A model generated the notes under the pieces. It saw only the letters and a program-made list of their open reading frames with translations, ran no database searches and was not told the DNA's origin. Of a DNA stretch of 58,988 nt, positions 17,973-25,989 are shown in pieces. A program made the position numbers and the translations under genes. Numbering within the stretch: position 1 is the first letter of the stretch; every line of letters starts with the position of its first letter. The DNA is from an uncultured Lachnospiraceae bacterium (GTDB lineage: Bacteria; Bacillota; Clostridia; Lachnospirales; Lachnospiraceae). Where the stretch lies: the NCBI GenBank assembly GCA_934317845.1, contig CAKRES010000019.1:1-58988 (forward strand). Reading direction: 5' to 3'.

Positions 17973-19061
17973 TTAGTATTCCATGTTCTCCATATACTTC
18001 ATGTATTTTACTACCATCAATGCAATCTTAAATGTGATTGCATCTTCAAACACACGAAGATCCAGTCCGGTCGACTTCTGCAGCTTATCCAGACGATATA
18101 CCAGTGTATTACGGTGGATATAAAGCTGACGGGAAGTTTCGGATACATTCAGACTGTTCTCGAAGAACTTGTTGATCGTGGTCAATGTCTCCTCGTCAAA
18201 TTCATCTGGAGAACGTCCATCAAAAATCTCTTTGATAAACATCTTACATAAAGGAATCGGAAGCTGATAGATCAGGCGTCCAATACCCAGGTTGCTATAT
18301 GCAATGATATTGCGGTTCTCATAAAAAATCTTTCCAACATCAAGTGCCATCTTTGCTTCTTTATAAGAACGGGATACTTCCTTAATCTCATTTACCACAG
18401 TTCCATATGCAACATGTACCTGCGTCATTGCCTCGGTATTCAACATATCTACAATGACATTTGCCGTTTTGGCCATATCTTCATAGGTTTCATTCGGTTT
18501 TACTTCTTTCACTAAAATAATGTTCTTCTCATCTACCGCTGTAATGAAATCCTTGGTCTTAGTCGAAAACAGGCTCCGCACGGTCTCTAATGCGTTCGTA
18601 TCTTTTTCATTCTTCGTTTCAATGATGAATACCACTCTTCTTACGTCGGTATCAATGTGAAGCTTCTTGGCACGATTGTAAATATCTACCAGGAGAAGAT
18701 TATCCAGAAGCAGATTCTTGATAAAGTTATCCTTATCAAAACGCTCCTTGTATGCTACCAGCAGATTCTGCACCTGAAATGCAGCAATCTTACCAATCAT
18801 GTAAACATCGTCTGTCTCCCCCTTGGCAAGAATGATGTATTCCAACTGATTATCATCTGATACTTTAAAAAACTGATATCCCTGAAGCACCTGACTCTCC
18901 GCCGGCGAATTGACAAATGCAAGAACCGCATCCTCGTACTCATCTGCGGCGGTAAATGTGCTTGCAAGAGCCTTGCCCTCGGTATCCATGACACATAGAT
19001 CAATCCGGGTAATTGATTTGATTCCTTCAATCGTGTCCTGAAGAATCTGATTTGAGATCAT
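17973..19061 (-). CDS. CdaR/PucR-type transcriptional regulator
   Basis: 362 residues. The C-terminal helix-turn-helix (about 300-355: NVSETSRQLYIHRNTLVYRL then DKLQKSTGLDL) is the PucR C-terminal HTH_30 type. The preceding part (about 130-270) resembles the degenerate GGDEF-like domain of CdaR proteins. The N-terminal region (TRIDLCVMDTEGKALASTF) looks like a small-molecule sensor of the sugar-diacid-recognition type. The ATG has AAGGAG followed by GAGGAT just upstream. Ligand and target genes are unknown. It lies between an orphan sugar-ABC ATPase gene and ftsE, so control of carbohydrate uptake is a guess. Confidence 0.85.
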   Translation of the reverse strand: MISNQILQDTIEGIKSITRIDLCVMDTEGKALASTFTAADEYEDAVLAFVNSPAESQVLQGYQFFKVSDDNQLEYIILAKGETDDVYMIGKIAAFQVQNLLVAYKERFDKDNFIKNLLLDNLLLVDIYNRAKKLHIDTDVRRVVFIIETKNEKDTNALETVRSLFSTKTKDFITAVDEKNIILVKEVKPNETYEDMAKTANVIVDMLNTEAMTQVHVAYGTVVNEIKEVSRSYKEAKMALDVGKIFYENRNIIAYSNLGIGRLIYQLPIPLCKMFIKEIFDGRSPDEFDEETLTTINKFFENSLNVSETSRQLYIHRNTLVYRLDKLQKSTGLDLRVFEDAITFKIALMVVKYMKYMENMEY

Positions 19062-19191
19062 ATCCTCACTCCTTTTCCTATATTTGCAAATATCTTCTGT
19101 ATCTGTTTCTGTAAAAACAGCATATTTATATCATTTTGCATATATTGATACTCTCATATGTCTATTTTATAGCAAAACGCACAAAAATAAA

Positions 19192-19223
19192 AGAGGAAAT
19201 GCAAAATTAATCGCATTTCCTCT
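19192..19223 (-). terminator. Terminator after the sugar-ABC ATPase gene
   Basis: Perfect eleven-base arms AGAGGAAATGC/GCATTTCCTCT with a ten-base loop, followed on the minus strand by TTTATTTTTG. Confidence 0.85.
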
Positions 19224-19257
19224 GAAAATTCATGCTATGTTCACATTTGATTCAATC

Positions 19258-20370
19258 TTAGTTTGTGATAACCTTCTCAGTCTCTTTATCGAAGATATGA
19301 ATCTTACTTAAATCAAATGCTAACTGAACGATATCGCCAGGTCTAGCAGTTGTACGAGAGTTAACTCGTGCTGTAATATCATACTGATCAATTGCGAAGT
19401 ATAAGTAAACTTCTGCACCTAACATCTCATAGATCTTGATATCAGCATCGATAACTGACTCAGGAGATGACTCAATGAATAACTGCTCATCATGGATATC
19501 CTCAGGACGAATACCTAAGATAACTTCTCTCTCTACATAGTTGCCTTCGATCAGTTTTGCAGCTTTCTGCTCTGGAACCTTGATAGAATGAGAACCAAAC
19601 ATTAACAGTACGTCTGCTCCACTCTTCACAACTCTTGCCTCGATGAAGTTCATAGCTGGTGATCCCATGAATCCTGCTACGAATAAGTTCTGAGGTTTGT
19701 CATATAAGTTCTGTGGAGTATCACACTGCTGGATGATACCATCTTTCATAACTACGATTCTGGTACCAAGTGTCATAGCCTCTGTCTGATCATGTGTTAC
19801 GTAGATGATCGTTGTCTGTAATCTCTGATGTAACTTAGAAATCTCAATACGCATCTGTACACGTAATTTAGCATCCAAGTTTGACAGTGGCTCATCCATT
19901 AAGAATACTTTAGGCTCACGTACGATTGCACGTCCCATAGCCACACGCTGTCTCTGACCACCGGATAAAGCCTTTGGCTTACGGTCTAATAAATGCTCAA
20001 TGTCAAGGATCTTAGCTGCCTCATGTACTAACTTGTCGATCTTCTCTTTTGGAGTCTTACGAAGTTTTAATCCAAATGCCATGTTATCATAAACTGTCAT
20101 ATGTGGATACAAAGCGTAACTCTGGAATACCATTGCGATATCTCTGTCTTTTGGCTCAACGTCATTTACTAACTTATCACCAATCCAAAGCTCTCCCTGG
20201 CTGATATCTTCCAGACCAGCGATCATACGAAGTGTGGTAGACTTACCACAACCTGAAGGTCCAACGAAAATGATGAACTCTTTGTCTTCAATGTCAAGAT
20301 TGAAATCCTTAACAGCGTTGAAACCGTTTGGATAAATCTTATAGATGTTTTTTAATGTTAAACTAGCCAT
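19258..20370 (-). CDS. Sugar ABC transporter ATP-binding protein (MsmK/UgpC/MalK type), orphan
   Basis: 370 residues. The nucleotide-binding domain occupies about 1-240, with Walker A GPSGCGKSTT, signature LSGGQRQR and Walker B VFLMDEPLSNLDAK. A C-terminal TOBE/MalK-like regulatory domain covers 240-365. The ATG has AGGAGG nine bases upstream. No permease or solute-binding protein gene adjoins it; it has its own terminator and a probable promoter. In many Firmicutes a single MsmK-type ATPase energises several sugar importers encoded elsewhere, which fits this isolated gene. Substrate specificity cannot be assigned from the ATPase alone. Confidence 0.93.
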   Translation of the reverse strand: MASLTLKNIYKIYPNGFNAVKDFNLDIEDKEFIIFVGPSGCGKSTTLRMIAGLEDISQGELWIGDKLVNDVEPKDRDIAMVFQSYALYPHMTVYDNMAFGLKLRKTPKEKIDKLVHEAAKILDIEHLLDRKPKALSGGQRQRVAMGRAIVREPKVFLMDEPLSNLDAKLRVQMRIEISKLHQRLQTTIIYVTHDQTEAMTLGTRIVVMKDGIIQQCDTPQNLYDKPQNLFVAGFMGSPAMNFIEARVVKSGADVLLMFGSHSIKVPEQKAAKLIEGNYVEREVILGIRPEDIHDEQLFIESSPESVIDADIKIYEMLGAEVYLYFAIDQYDITARVNSRTTARPGDIVQLAFDLSKIHIFDKETEKVITN

Positions 20371-20419
20371 TCCTTTTTTCCTCCTTAGGATGTATTCATG
20401 CTGTTTTTCAACTAAAATA

Positions 20420-20448
20420 ATTCTACCTCATTTACCCTCGAATTGAAA
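20420..20448 (-). promoter_or_regulatory. Candidate promoter of the sugar-ABC ATPase gene
   Basis: TTTCAA, 17 bases, TAGAAT on the minus strand, about 50 bases before the start codon. The -35 element is weak and the surrounding DNA is very AT-rich. Confidence 0.4.
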
Positions 20449-20539
20449 TATTACTATTCACCAAATAAAATTTAAACTTTTTGTTAAAATTGTATATGGA
20501 CGGGTTTTTCCTATAAAAAATATGTCCATACTGCCCAAA

Positions 20540-21409
20540 TTATCGTGTATAATTACCCAAACTCTGAAAGCCTTCTCCCAGTGTTTCTCTGGCATCCATC
20601 ACCATGACAAAGGCATTTGCATCCCATTTTGCTATGATCTCCTTGACTTCGATCAACTGTTTTTTCCCGGCCGCACAAAGCAGCATGGTGTGCTCCTTTT
20701 GCCGATACAGTCCCACTGCCGGGATCCCGGTGATCCCCCGGTGTAACTGCTTCATCACCTGCGTGGCGATCTGTTCTGCCTCGTCCGAGATGATATAGAT
20801 CACAAATGTTTTCTGTGGCCCTGCTACCACGCGTGCGGATGCTTTGGACACACAATACACTGCCACCAGTGCATACAGTCCACGGTTCAGACCAAACAGC
20901 AAAATACCGAATAACACGATCACACTGTCCAGATAAAGCACAAGCTGGGAAATGCTCTGGTTTGGAAACCGCTTTGCAAGCAATGTTGCCAGAAGATCCA
21001 CACCGCCGGTCGATGCCTTTCCAAGCAGCACCAGTCCCAGTCCACACCCTTCCAGCATACCGCCAAGAATGGCATTTAACAGGTAATCCTCTGACATGAC
21101 ATGCACTTCCGGCAGAATTGCCAGAAATACAGTAAGACACAAATTTCCAAACAGACTGCGAAAGAAAAATGCTTTGTCCTGCTTTTTATATGCAAGAAAA
21201 AATAACGGAACATTTAGCACGATCGTGGACAACCATAGCGGGATTCCATTTTCCCATATGCCCTGTCCTGCAATATATCTGCTGCTGATCTCCTTGATCA
21301 GGATCGCAAGTCCGGAAAATCCTCCGGTGACCAGCTCCATTGGTTCCAAGATCATTGTGATCGCCGCTGCCATCAGACATGCCCCCGCCGCTGTATAAAT
21401 ATAATTCAA
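20540..21409 (-). CDS. YitT family membrane protein (DUF161/DUF2179)
   Basis: About 289 residues with five or six hydrophobic segments in the first two thirds, including MILEPMELVTGGFSGLAILI and GLVLLGKASTGGVDLLATLL, which are YitT-family hallmarks. A soluble C-terminal DUF2179 domain ends RGITGIPAVGLY then HTMLLCAAGKKQLIEVK. The function of the family is not established; transport has been suggested. The start is uncertain. Two GTG codons at 21418 and 21415 lie inside a hairpin stem; TTG 21409 has AAGGGG within reach and is preferred here. The gene lies downstream of the LCP-like and small secreted protein genes. Confidence 0.85.
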   Translation of the reverse strand: MNYIYTAAGACLMAAAITMILEPMELVTGGFSGLAILIKEISSRYIAGQGIWENGIPLWLSTIVLNVPLFFLAYKKQDKAFFFRSLFGNLCLTVFLAILPEVHVMSEDYLLNAILGGMLEGCGLGLVLLGKASTGGVDLLATLLAKRFPNQSISQLVLYLDSVIVLFGILLFGLNRGLYALVAVYCVSKASARVVAGPQKTFVIYIISDEAEQIATQVMKQLHRGITGIPAVGLYRQKEHTMLLCAAGKKQLIEVKEIIAKWDANAFVMVMDARETLGEGFQSLGNYTR

Positions 21410-21442
21410 AAACACCACCCCTTTTTGTTAGGGTGGTGTTTT
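21409..21442 (-). terminator. Hairpin between the small secreted protein gene and the YitT gene
   Basis: Twelve-base arms AAAACACCACCC (21409-21420) and GGGTGGTGTTTT (21431-21442). On the minus strand the second arm runs into TTTTTG, terminator-like, but it also contains the likely ribosome-binding site and start region of the YitT gene. It may attenuate or translationally control that gene. Confidence 0.6.
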
Positions 21443-21468
21443 CTGTCTTCTTTATACATGGCAAGGAT

Positions 21469-21879
21469 CTATTTGATCGAATATTGTCCCTGCACAAATA
21501 CTGTCGCTGATTTTGTTGCCTTAACTCCTGTGTTCTCTTTCAGCACTAAGAAACTATGATCCGTGCTTACTGCCTTGCCTTTTGCGACTTTTTTTCCTTC
21601 TGTCAGATCAGAAAGTGATCCGGTTGCTTTCGCCGCACCTGCTGTTACCACGACCTGTGCACCTTTGGCACAAACAAGCTGCTTTCCTTTCGATAAGGTA
21701 ATCGCCTCATATCCTGATTTTTTCTGAATGGAAGCCACCTGTTCGTCCACGTAACTTTTGGATACCAATGGATCTGCATTGGAACCTGGCTGTGCACCGG
21801 CTGCCCCTGCCGCATATCCGGTACCAACTAACAATAGCACCGCAAGCAGCGCAAGTGTGATCATGCTTTGCTTTTTCAT
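21469..21879 (-). CDS. Small secreted protein of unknown function
   Basis: 136 residues with a clear signal peptide (MKKQSMITLALLAVLLLVG, then TGYAAGAAGA). A predicted mature domain contains SKSYVDEQVASIQKKSGYEA, a QLVCAKGAQVVVTAGAAKAT segment and a C-terminal beta-rich stretch ending VFVQGQYSIK. I recognise no family. The pattern of short strands and Gly/Ala turns resembles small extracellular beta domains. It follows the LCP-like gene by 17 bases, so the two are probably co-transcribed and both act outside the cell. It has a single Cys in the mature part. Confidence 0.75.
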   Translation of the reverse strand: MKKQSMITLALLAVLLLVGTGYAAGAAGAQPGSNADPLVSKSYVDEQVASIQKKSGYEAITLSKGKQLVCAKGAQVVVTAGAAKATGSLSDLTEGKKVAKGKAVSTDHSFLVLKENTGVKATKSATVFVQGQYSIK

Positions 21880-21896
21880 GTTACTCCAACTCCTTT

Positions 21897-23270
21897 TTAT
21901 CGGACAGTTTTGTCATCTGTACCAAGCACGATACGGATATCTGCCTTAGTCAGCTTACCTACCTTGATCTCAGCATCCGGGAAGTATTCCAGCAGATCTT
22001 CTCCCTGTCCCTTTTCTGTTACATAGATCACGCATGTCTTTAAGTGATATTTACGTTCCGTCTCGACCTGTGCGATCTTATATCCTTCGCCTTCTAACCG
22101 CTTCTGCCATTTGGCAGCAAGTCCGTTGATCGTTGTACTGTTGTAGATCTCGATCTTTAATTTCTTGCTATTGCTCTCCTTCTTTTCCTCGGTGGTTGAC
22201 TCTTCCGTCGCCTTCTCCTCTGTCGTTGCCTCTTCGGTAGTCTTTTCCTCTGTCGTTGCTTCTTCGGTCGTAGTTTTCTCTGTCGTCGTCTCTTCGGTAG
22301 TCACATCCTCGGTGGTCACTTCCTCCGTGGTTGCTGCACTGGAAGCTAAGAATTTCTTCACAACACCAGAAAGTGTGCTTTTGTCGATCAGATACTCGCT
22401 GCCCTTTCTCGTTCCGTTGGCCTCGGTCATCACAAGATTTGACGGCTTGATCTGATAAAGATAATCCATATAAGGAAGCATATCTGAAAATGTAACATCA
22501 CTTTCCAATAAGGAATAATAATTCTGATAATACTCTCCCATCTTATCACGGTCCCCCAGTGACACTACACTGCTCATATAAGCCTTGACATAGTCCATGG
22601 AACAGGCAAGACGTTCTTCTTCATTCTTATATAACTCTACCTTCGTCAGCATTCCCTTCACCTGATCTCCAAGCAAAGTCTGCGCACCCTTCTTTAACAC
22701 GATATTGATGTTGCTATCATCCTTAAAACTCATTTTTTTAGGAACATCAAAATTCACCGGATCGATCAGATTGACAATGCGGATCACATTATCCGATGTG
22801 ATCGCCTCATAATGATCGATCTGATATCCGAGCGCATCTTCCAGTGCCAGTTTTGTATACTGGTAGCGATCACTGTCCTGTGCAAAACAGGTAGCAATAT
22901 CTTTCAGTTTCGTATTCTGTTTCACATTTCCGGATGCACTGTGGATCTTCTGATATGCTGCATCACTTAAGTCAATCTTACTGTCTGATGGGAAGAAGAT
23001 ATAATTACATTCCTTCGTCTGTGTGTTGAAAAAACGCACCGCCGCATATTCAATCACACCTTTGGTATAATTGTCATAAAAATATGCTGTCACAAGCATC
23101 GGAGACACTTTGGCACCTTTCTTCTCCTCAGAACCGGTTCCCTGCTTATTTTCCGTCATTTCCTTGACCTGCGGCTCGCCCCAGATCGCGATCACTGCTT
23201 TGTATGATCCAAATCCTGTTGCCACCAGCAATACCACTAACAACAATAATTTCAAAATCTTTGCTCGCAT
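21897..23270 (-). CDS. LCP-like (LytR-CpsA-Psr) membrane protein with LytR C-terminal domain, catalytic residues apparently lost
   Basis: 457 residues. One N-terminal transmembrane segment (about 5-28) is followed by an extracytoplasmic region (60-300) with LCP-like features: FFNTQTKECNYIFFPSDSKI, ALEDALGYQIDHYEAI, then LKKGAQTLLGDQVKG. LCP enzymes attach wall teichoic acids and other glycopolymers to peptidoglycan. The Arg-rich active-site segment (YVR.R..D..R..RQ) is replaced here by LTKVELYKNEEERLACS, so activity is doubtful. A Thr/Glu repeat linker (about 312-362) connects to a C-terminal LytR_C domain (KLKIEIYNSTTINGLAAKWQ onward). The protein is probably a non-catalytic envelope-binding relative. 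It has its own promoter. Confidence 0.75.
   Translation of the reverse strand: MRAKILKLLLLVVLLVATGFGSYKAVIAIWGEPQVKEMTENKQGTGSEEKKGAKVSPMLVTAYFYDNYTKGVIEYAAVRFFNTQTKECNYIFFPSDSKIDLSDAAYQKIHSASGNVKQNTKLKDIATCFAQDSDRYQYTKLALEDALGYQIDHYEAITSDNVIRIVNLIDPVNFDVPKKMSFKDDSNINIVLKKGAQTLLGDQVKGMLTKVELYKNEEERLACSMDYVKAYMSSVVSLGDRDKMGEYYQNYYSLLESDVTFSDMLPYMDYLYQIKPSNLVMTEANGTRKGSEYLIDKSTLSGVVKKFLASSAATTEEVTTEDVTTEETTTEKTTTEEATTEEKTTEEATTEEKATEESTTEEKKESNSKKLKIEIYNSTTINGLAAKWQKRLEGEGYKIAQVETERKYHLKTCVIYVTEKGQGEDLLEYFPDAEIKVGKLTKADIRIVLGTDDKTVR
22187..22338 (-). repeat. TTEE-type tandem repeat linker inside the LCP-like gene
   Basis: The coding strand carries about ten degenerate copies of a five-codon unit encoding TTEE plus V, D, K or A (for example TTEEVTTEDVTTEETTTEK). 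This makes an acidic Thr-rich stalk. Copy number could vary between strains. Confidence 0.85.
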
Positions 23271-23331
23271 ATTCCTTCCTCCTGTAATGATCCCGCTAAT
23301 AAGTAAAGTATAATTTTACATACCTAGTTTG

Positions 23332-23360
23332 AGTATAGCAAAGCTACCTTGATATTTCAA
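23332..23360 (-). promoter_or_regulatory. Promoter of the LCP-like gene
   Basis: TTGAAA (23355-23360), 17 bases, TATACT (23332-23337) on the minus strand. On the plus strand a TATACT at 23388-23393 may serve the divergent SDR gene, but with a poor -35. Confidence 0.7.
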
Positions 23361-23430
23361 CTGTTTTCAGGATTTGCCTTTATCTGGTATACTAGAAAAA
23401 TAAGAATCGTTAGAAAATGGAGTGACCGGA

Positions 23431-24159
23431 ATGAAACAGATAATTATGATCACAGGTGCCAGCCGCGGCATTGGAAAAGCAATTGCTTTACGTTTTGCAA
23501 ATAAAAACACAAGGCTCGCACTTTTTTGTCATACAAACGAAGAAGCACTGAAAGATACTTGCAGATGCTGTGAAGAAAAAGGGAGTGAATGTCTTTGCTT
23601 CACTGGAGATATTGGAGATTATGACTGGGTACGCACCTGCATTTCTTCCATTTTAGAAAAATGGGAAACCGTGCATGTGCTGATCAACAATGCGGGAATC
23701 TCCTATCTGGGGTTATTAACCGATATGACACCGGCTCAGTGGAATGAAATGCTTACCACGAACTTAACTTCCCTCTACCACACCTGTCATGAGATTGTCC
23801 CTGCCATGGTAAGACAACAGTCCGGCTGCATTATCAACATCTCCTCTGTATGGGGAAATATCGGAGCATCCTGTGAGGTTGCCTATTCGGCTGCAAAGGG
23901 CGGTGTTAATTCCTTCACCCGTGCGCTTGCCAAAGAGCTTGCGCCAAGCAACATCCGTGTAAATGCCATCAGCCTCGGTGCAATGGATACCTCTATGAAT
24001 GCCTGGCTGTCAGAGGAAGAACGGACGGCACTCACAGAGGAAATCCCTTGTGGACGGTTTGGAACACCAGAAGAGGCAGCCGATCTGGTCTATTCCATCT
24101 CCACTGCCTCCTCTTATCTTACCGGACAGATCATCACGCTGGACGGCGGATGGTCCTAG
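23431..24159 (+). CDS. SDR family oxidoreductase (FabG-like)
   Basis: 242 residues, a classical short-chain dehydrogenase/reductase. The nucleotide-binding motif TGASRGIGKA lies at the N-terminus. NNAG is present in VLINNAGIS, the catalytic Ser in NISSVWG and the YxxxK pair in YSAAKGG. The C-terminal ITLDGGWS is typical. The sequence most resembles 3-oxoacyl-ACP reductases, but it stands alone and not in a fab cluster, so the substrate is open. ATG 23431 has GGAG eight bases upstream. The last codon overlaps the stop of the convergent gene through a shared CTAG. Confidence 0.9.
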   Translation: MKQIIMITGASRGIGKAIALRFANKNTRLALFCHTNEEALKDTCRCCEEKGSECLCFTGDIGDYDWVRTCISSILEKWETVHVLINNAGISYLGLLTDMTPAQWNEMLTTNLTSLYHTCHEIVPAMVRQQSGCIINISSVWGNIGASCEVAYSAAKGGVNSFTRALAKELAPSNIRVNAISLGAMDTSMNAWLSEEERTALTEEIPCGRFGTPEEAADLVYSISTASSYLTGQIITLDGGWS

Positions 24160-25238
24160 TCCCTTTTTTCTTTTTGCCCTGCATCCTTTCGCTGTTTAAA
24201 TAACTGCGTATAATAATTGGCATACTCCGGCGAGATCAATGCAAATTTCAACATATCTGAAATCGTCATGCGAAACGCTGCCGGAGTGATCGCCGCCTCA
24301 GACAAACCGGTCAGTACCTTTTTTACCTTTGTCTGATACTGCTTCATCGTCTGTGCGCCATCATTTAATAATATTTTCTGTTTGTATATCTGTTTAAAAT
24401 ACTGGTTAAACTCATCCGACTGCATAACGTCATCATTTACCACCAGCTCCGGCTGTAATAACGTCAGCAGTTCTTTTACCGATGGTGCCGTAAACAAAAG
24501 ATCCTCTCCCAGCCGATATAGATTTTTTACTTCTCTTTGCTGACCTTTCACGATTGTCGTCTGATAAACCGGACGATACTCTGAAAATGCAAACGGGATC
24601 AGCCCCGGTCCATTTAAACAATCATACTCGACCCTCTGATTCGCAGGAACTGACTTTTCATAAAACAAAACCCCCGTTTTAGAAAGAGGTATGGTCACCT
24701 TTCTCGGAGCATCCTCCAACAGCAACATATGAAGCTGACCCTGATGCGTCCATATATAAGCCGGACACTCTTTGATATGATAGATCTTCGAAGCATCGAC
24801 CAATACCGGACGATGATTTTTCTTTACCTTGTATTTATGAAATACCTGCTTCAGTTCTTTTTCTGATGTGATCTTCTGCTCCGTACCGGATAACGGCTCT
24901 GCCTTTTTGACAGACGTTTCTTTCTTTTCAGAAGAAACTGCTGCCGGCTTTTCTTCCTTTTTCGGCTCCTCTTTCTCTGGTACTTCTTCCTGCGTCTCTT
25001 CTAATATTTCCTCATCTCCGGTCATTGCCACATCCAGATGAATGGAAAAAATGAGATACAGATCGATTGCTGCCAATACGGCTGCGATCACATAACACAC
25101 CCACTGGCTTAATGCAAGTCCGCTGATCACTGCTCCGACAGTAAATACAGAGAGGAAAAACACACTCCAAAGCATACGTTTCGTATAAGGATCACCATAA
25201 AACATACCGTTTATGATCAAGGTAAGTTTTCGCTTCAT
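24156..25238 (-). CDS. Membrane protein of unknown function with acidic/basic linker
   Basis: 360 residues. Two adjacent transmembrane segments (about 22-42 and 45-68) are followed by a highly charged linker (about 75-125, with repeated EEVPEKEEPKKEEK-like sequence) and a soluble C-terminal region of about 230 residues. I recognise no family in the C-terminal region, which contains HIKECPAYIWTHQGQLHMLL and VEYDCLNGPGLIPFAFSEY. Orientation suggests the soluble part is cytoplasmic. The ATG has an AAGGGGG site upstream. It lies 26 bases after ung and is probably co-transcribed with it; no functional link to DNA repair is evident. Confidence 0.8.
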   Translation of the reverse strand: MKRKLTLIINGMFYGDPYTKRMLWSVFFLSVFTVGAVISGLALSQWVCYVIAAVLAAIDLYLIFSIHLDVAMTGDEEILEETQEEVPEKEEPKKEEKPAAVSSEKKETSVKKAEPLSGTEQKITSEKELKQVFHKYKVKKNHRPVLVDASKIYHIKECPAYIWTHQGQLHMLLLEDAPRKVTIPLSKTGVLFYEKSVPANQRVEYDCLNGPGLIPFAFSEYRPVYQTTIVKGQQREVKNLYRLGEDLLFTAPSVKELLTLLQPELVVNDDVMQSDEFNQYFKQIYKQKILLNDGAQTMKQYQTKVKKVLTGLSEAAITPAAFRMTISDMLKFALISPEYANYYTQLFKQRKDAGQKEKRD

Positions 25239-25264
25239 GAAATGCCCCCTTTCCTTCTGTCAAT

Positions 25265-25957
25265 CTATGCCTCATCTGTCGGGATATTCTCAATCTGCCA
25301 GTCGATCGGCTCCACTCCATGCTCCTGTAAAAAAGCATTTGCCTTGCTGAAATGACGGCATCCAAAAAAGCCACGATATGCAGATAACGGGCTTGGATGC
25401 GGTGCCGTAAGAACCAATTGTTTAGGATTATTTAACATACTGCTCTTACTCTGGGCAGGCTTTCCCCAAAGGAGATAAACGATCGGGCGATCCTGCTCAT
25501 TTAAAACCTCGATCACACGATCTGTAAACTGTTCCCAGCCATGGCCCCGGTGGGAATTGGCACTATGCGCCCGCACGGTGAGTACGGTGTTTAATAACAA
25601 CACCCCTTGTTTGGCCCATTTGACCAGGTAGCCGTTATTCGGAATATAGCAGCCCAGATCATCATGCAGTTCTTTATAAATATTCTGCAAAGAAGGAGGA
25701 ATCTCCGTCTGGCTTGGCAGCACAGAAAAGCTCATACCATGCGCCTGATTCACATTATGGTATGGATCCTGTCCTAAAAGAAGTACCTTAACTTTAGAAA
25801 GCGGCGTTTCCTGAAATGCATTGTAAATATCATCCATCGGCGGATAGATCGTATGACTGTGGTACTCCTGCAATACAAAATGAGAAAGCTGTTTATAATA
25901 TGGCTTTTCCAATTCTTCTGCCATCACCTGACGCCAGTCTTCACTTACGTTACTCAT
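25265..25957 (-). CDS. ung: Uracil-DNA glycosylase, family 1
   Basis: Removes uracil from DNA by base excision, starting repair of deaminated cytosine or misincorporated dUMP. 230 residues, normal length. The catalytic water-activating motif is VLLGQDPYHN, the uracil-binding region covers HGMSFSV, and the DNA-intercalation loop is HPSPLSAYRGFFGCRHFSKAN, all typical of Ung. The ATG has AAGGAG eight bases upstream. The gene follows paaK by 32 bases and precedes a membrane protein gene. Confidence 0.97.
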   Translation of the reverse strand: MSNVSEDWRQVMAEELEKPYYKQLSHFVLQEYHSHTIYPPMDDIYNAFQETPLSKVKVLLLGQDPYHNVNQAHGMSFSVLPSQTEIPPSLQNIYKELHDDLGCYIPNNGYLVKWAKQGVLLLNTVLTVRAHSANSHRGHGWEQFTDRVIEVLNEQDRPIVYLLWGKPAQSKSSMLNNPKQLVLTAPHPSPLSAYRGFFGCRHFSKANAFLQEHGVEPIDWQIENIPTDEA

Positions 25958-25989
25958 CCTGTTCTCCTTCTTCCCTAAAAAATCTTTTT

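Noticed and set aside
20540..21140. Minus-strand 195-codon frame within the YitT gene
   Set aside because: Out-of-frame shadow rich in Cys, Arg and Gly, with no start signal.
22187..22338. Tandem repeat considered as CRISPR or mobile DNA
   Set aside because: It is an in-frame coding repeat giving a Thr/Glu linker in the LCP-like protein.
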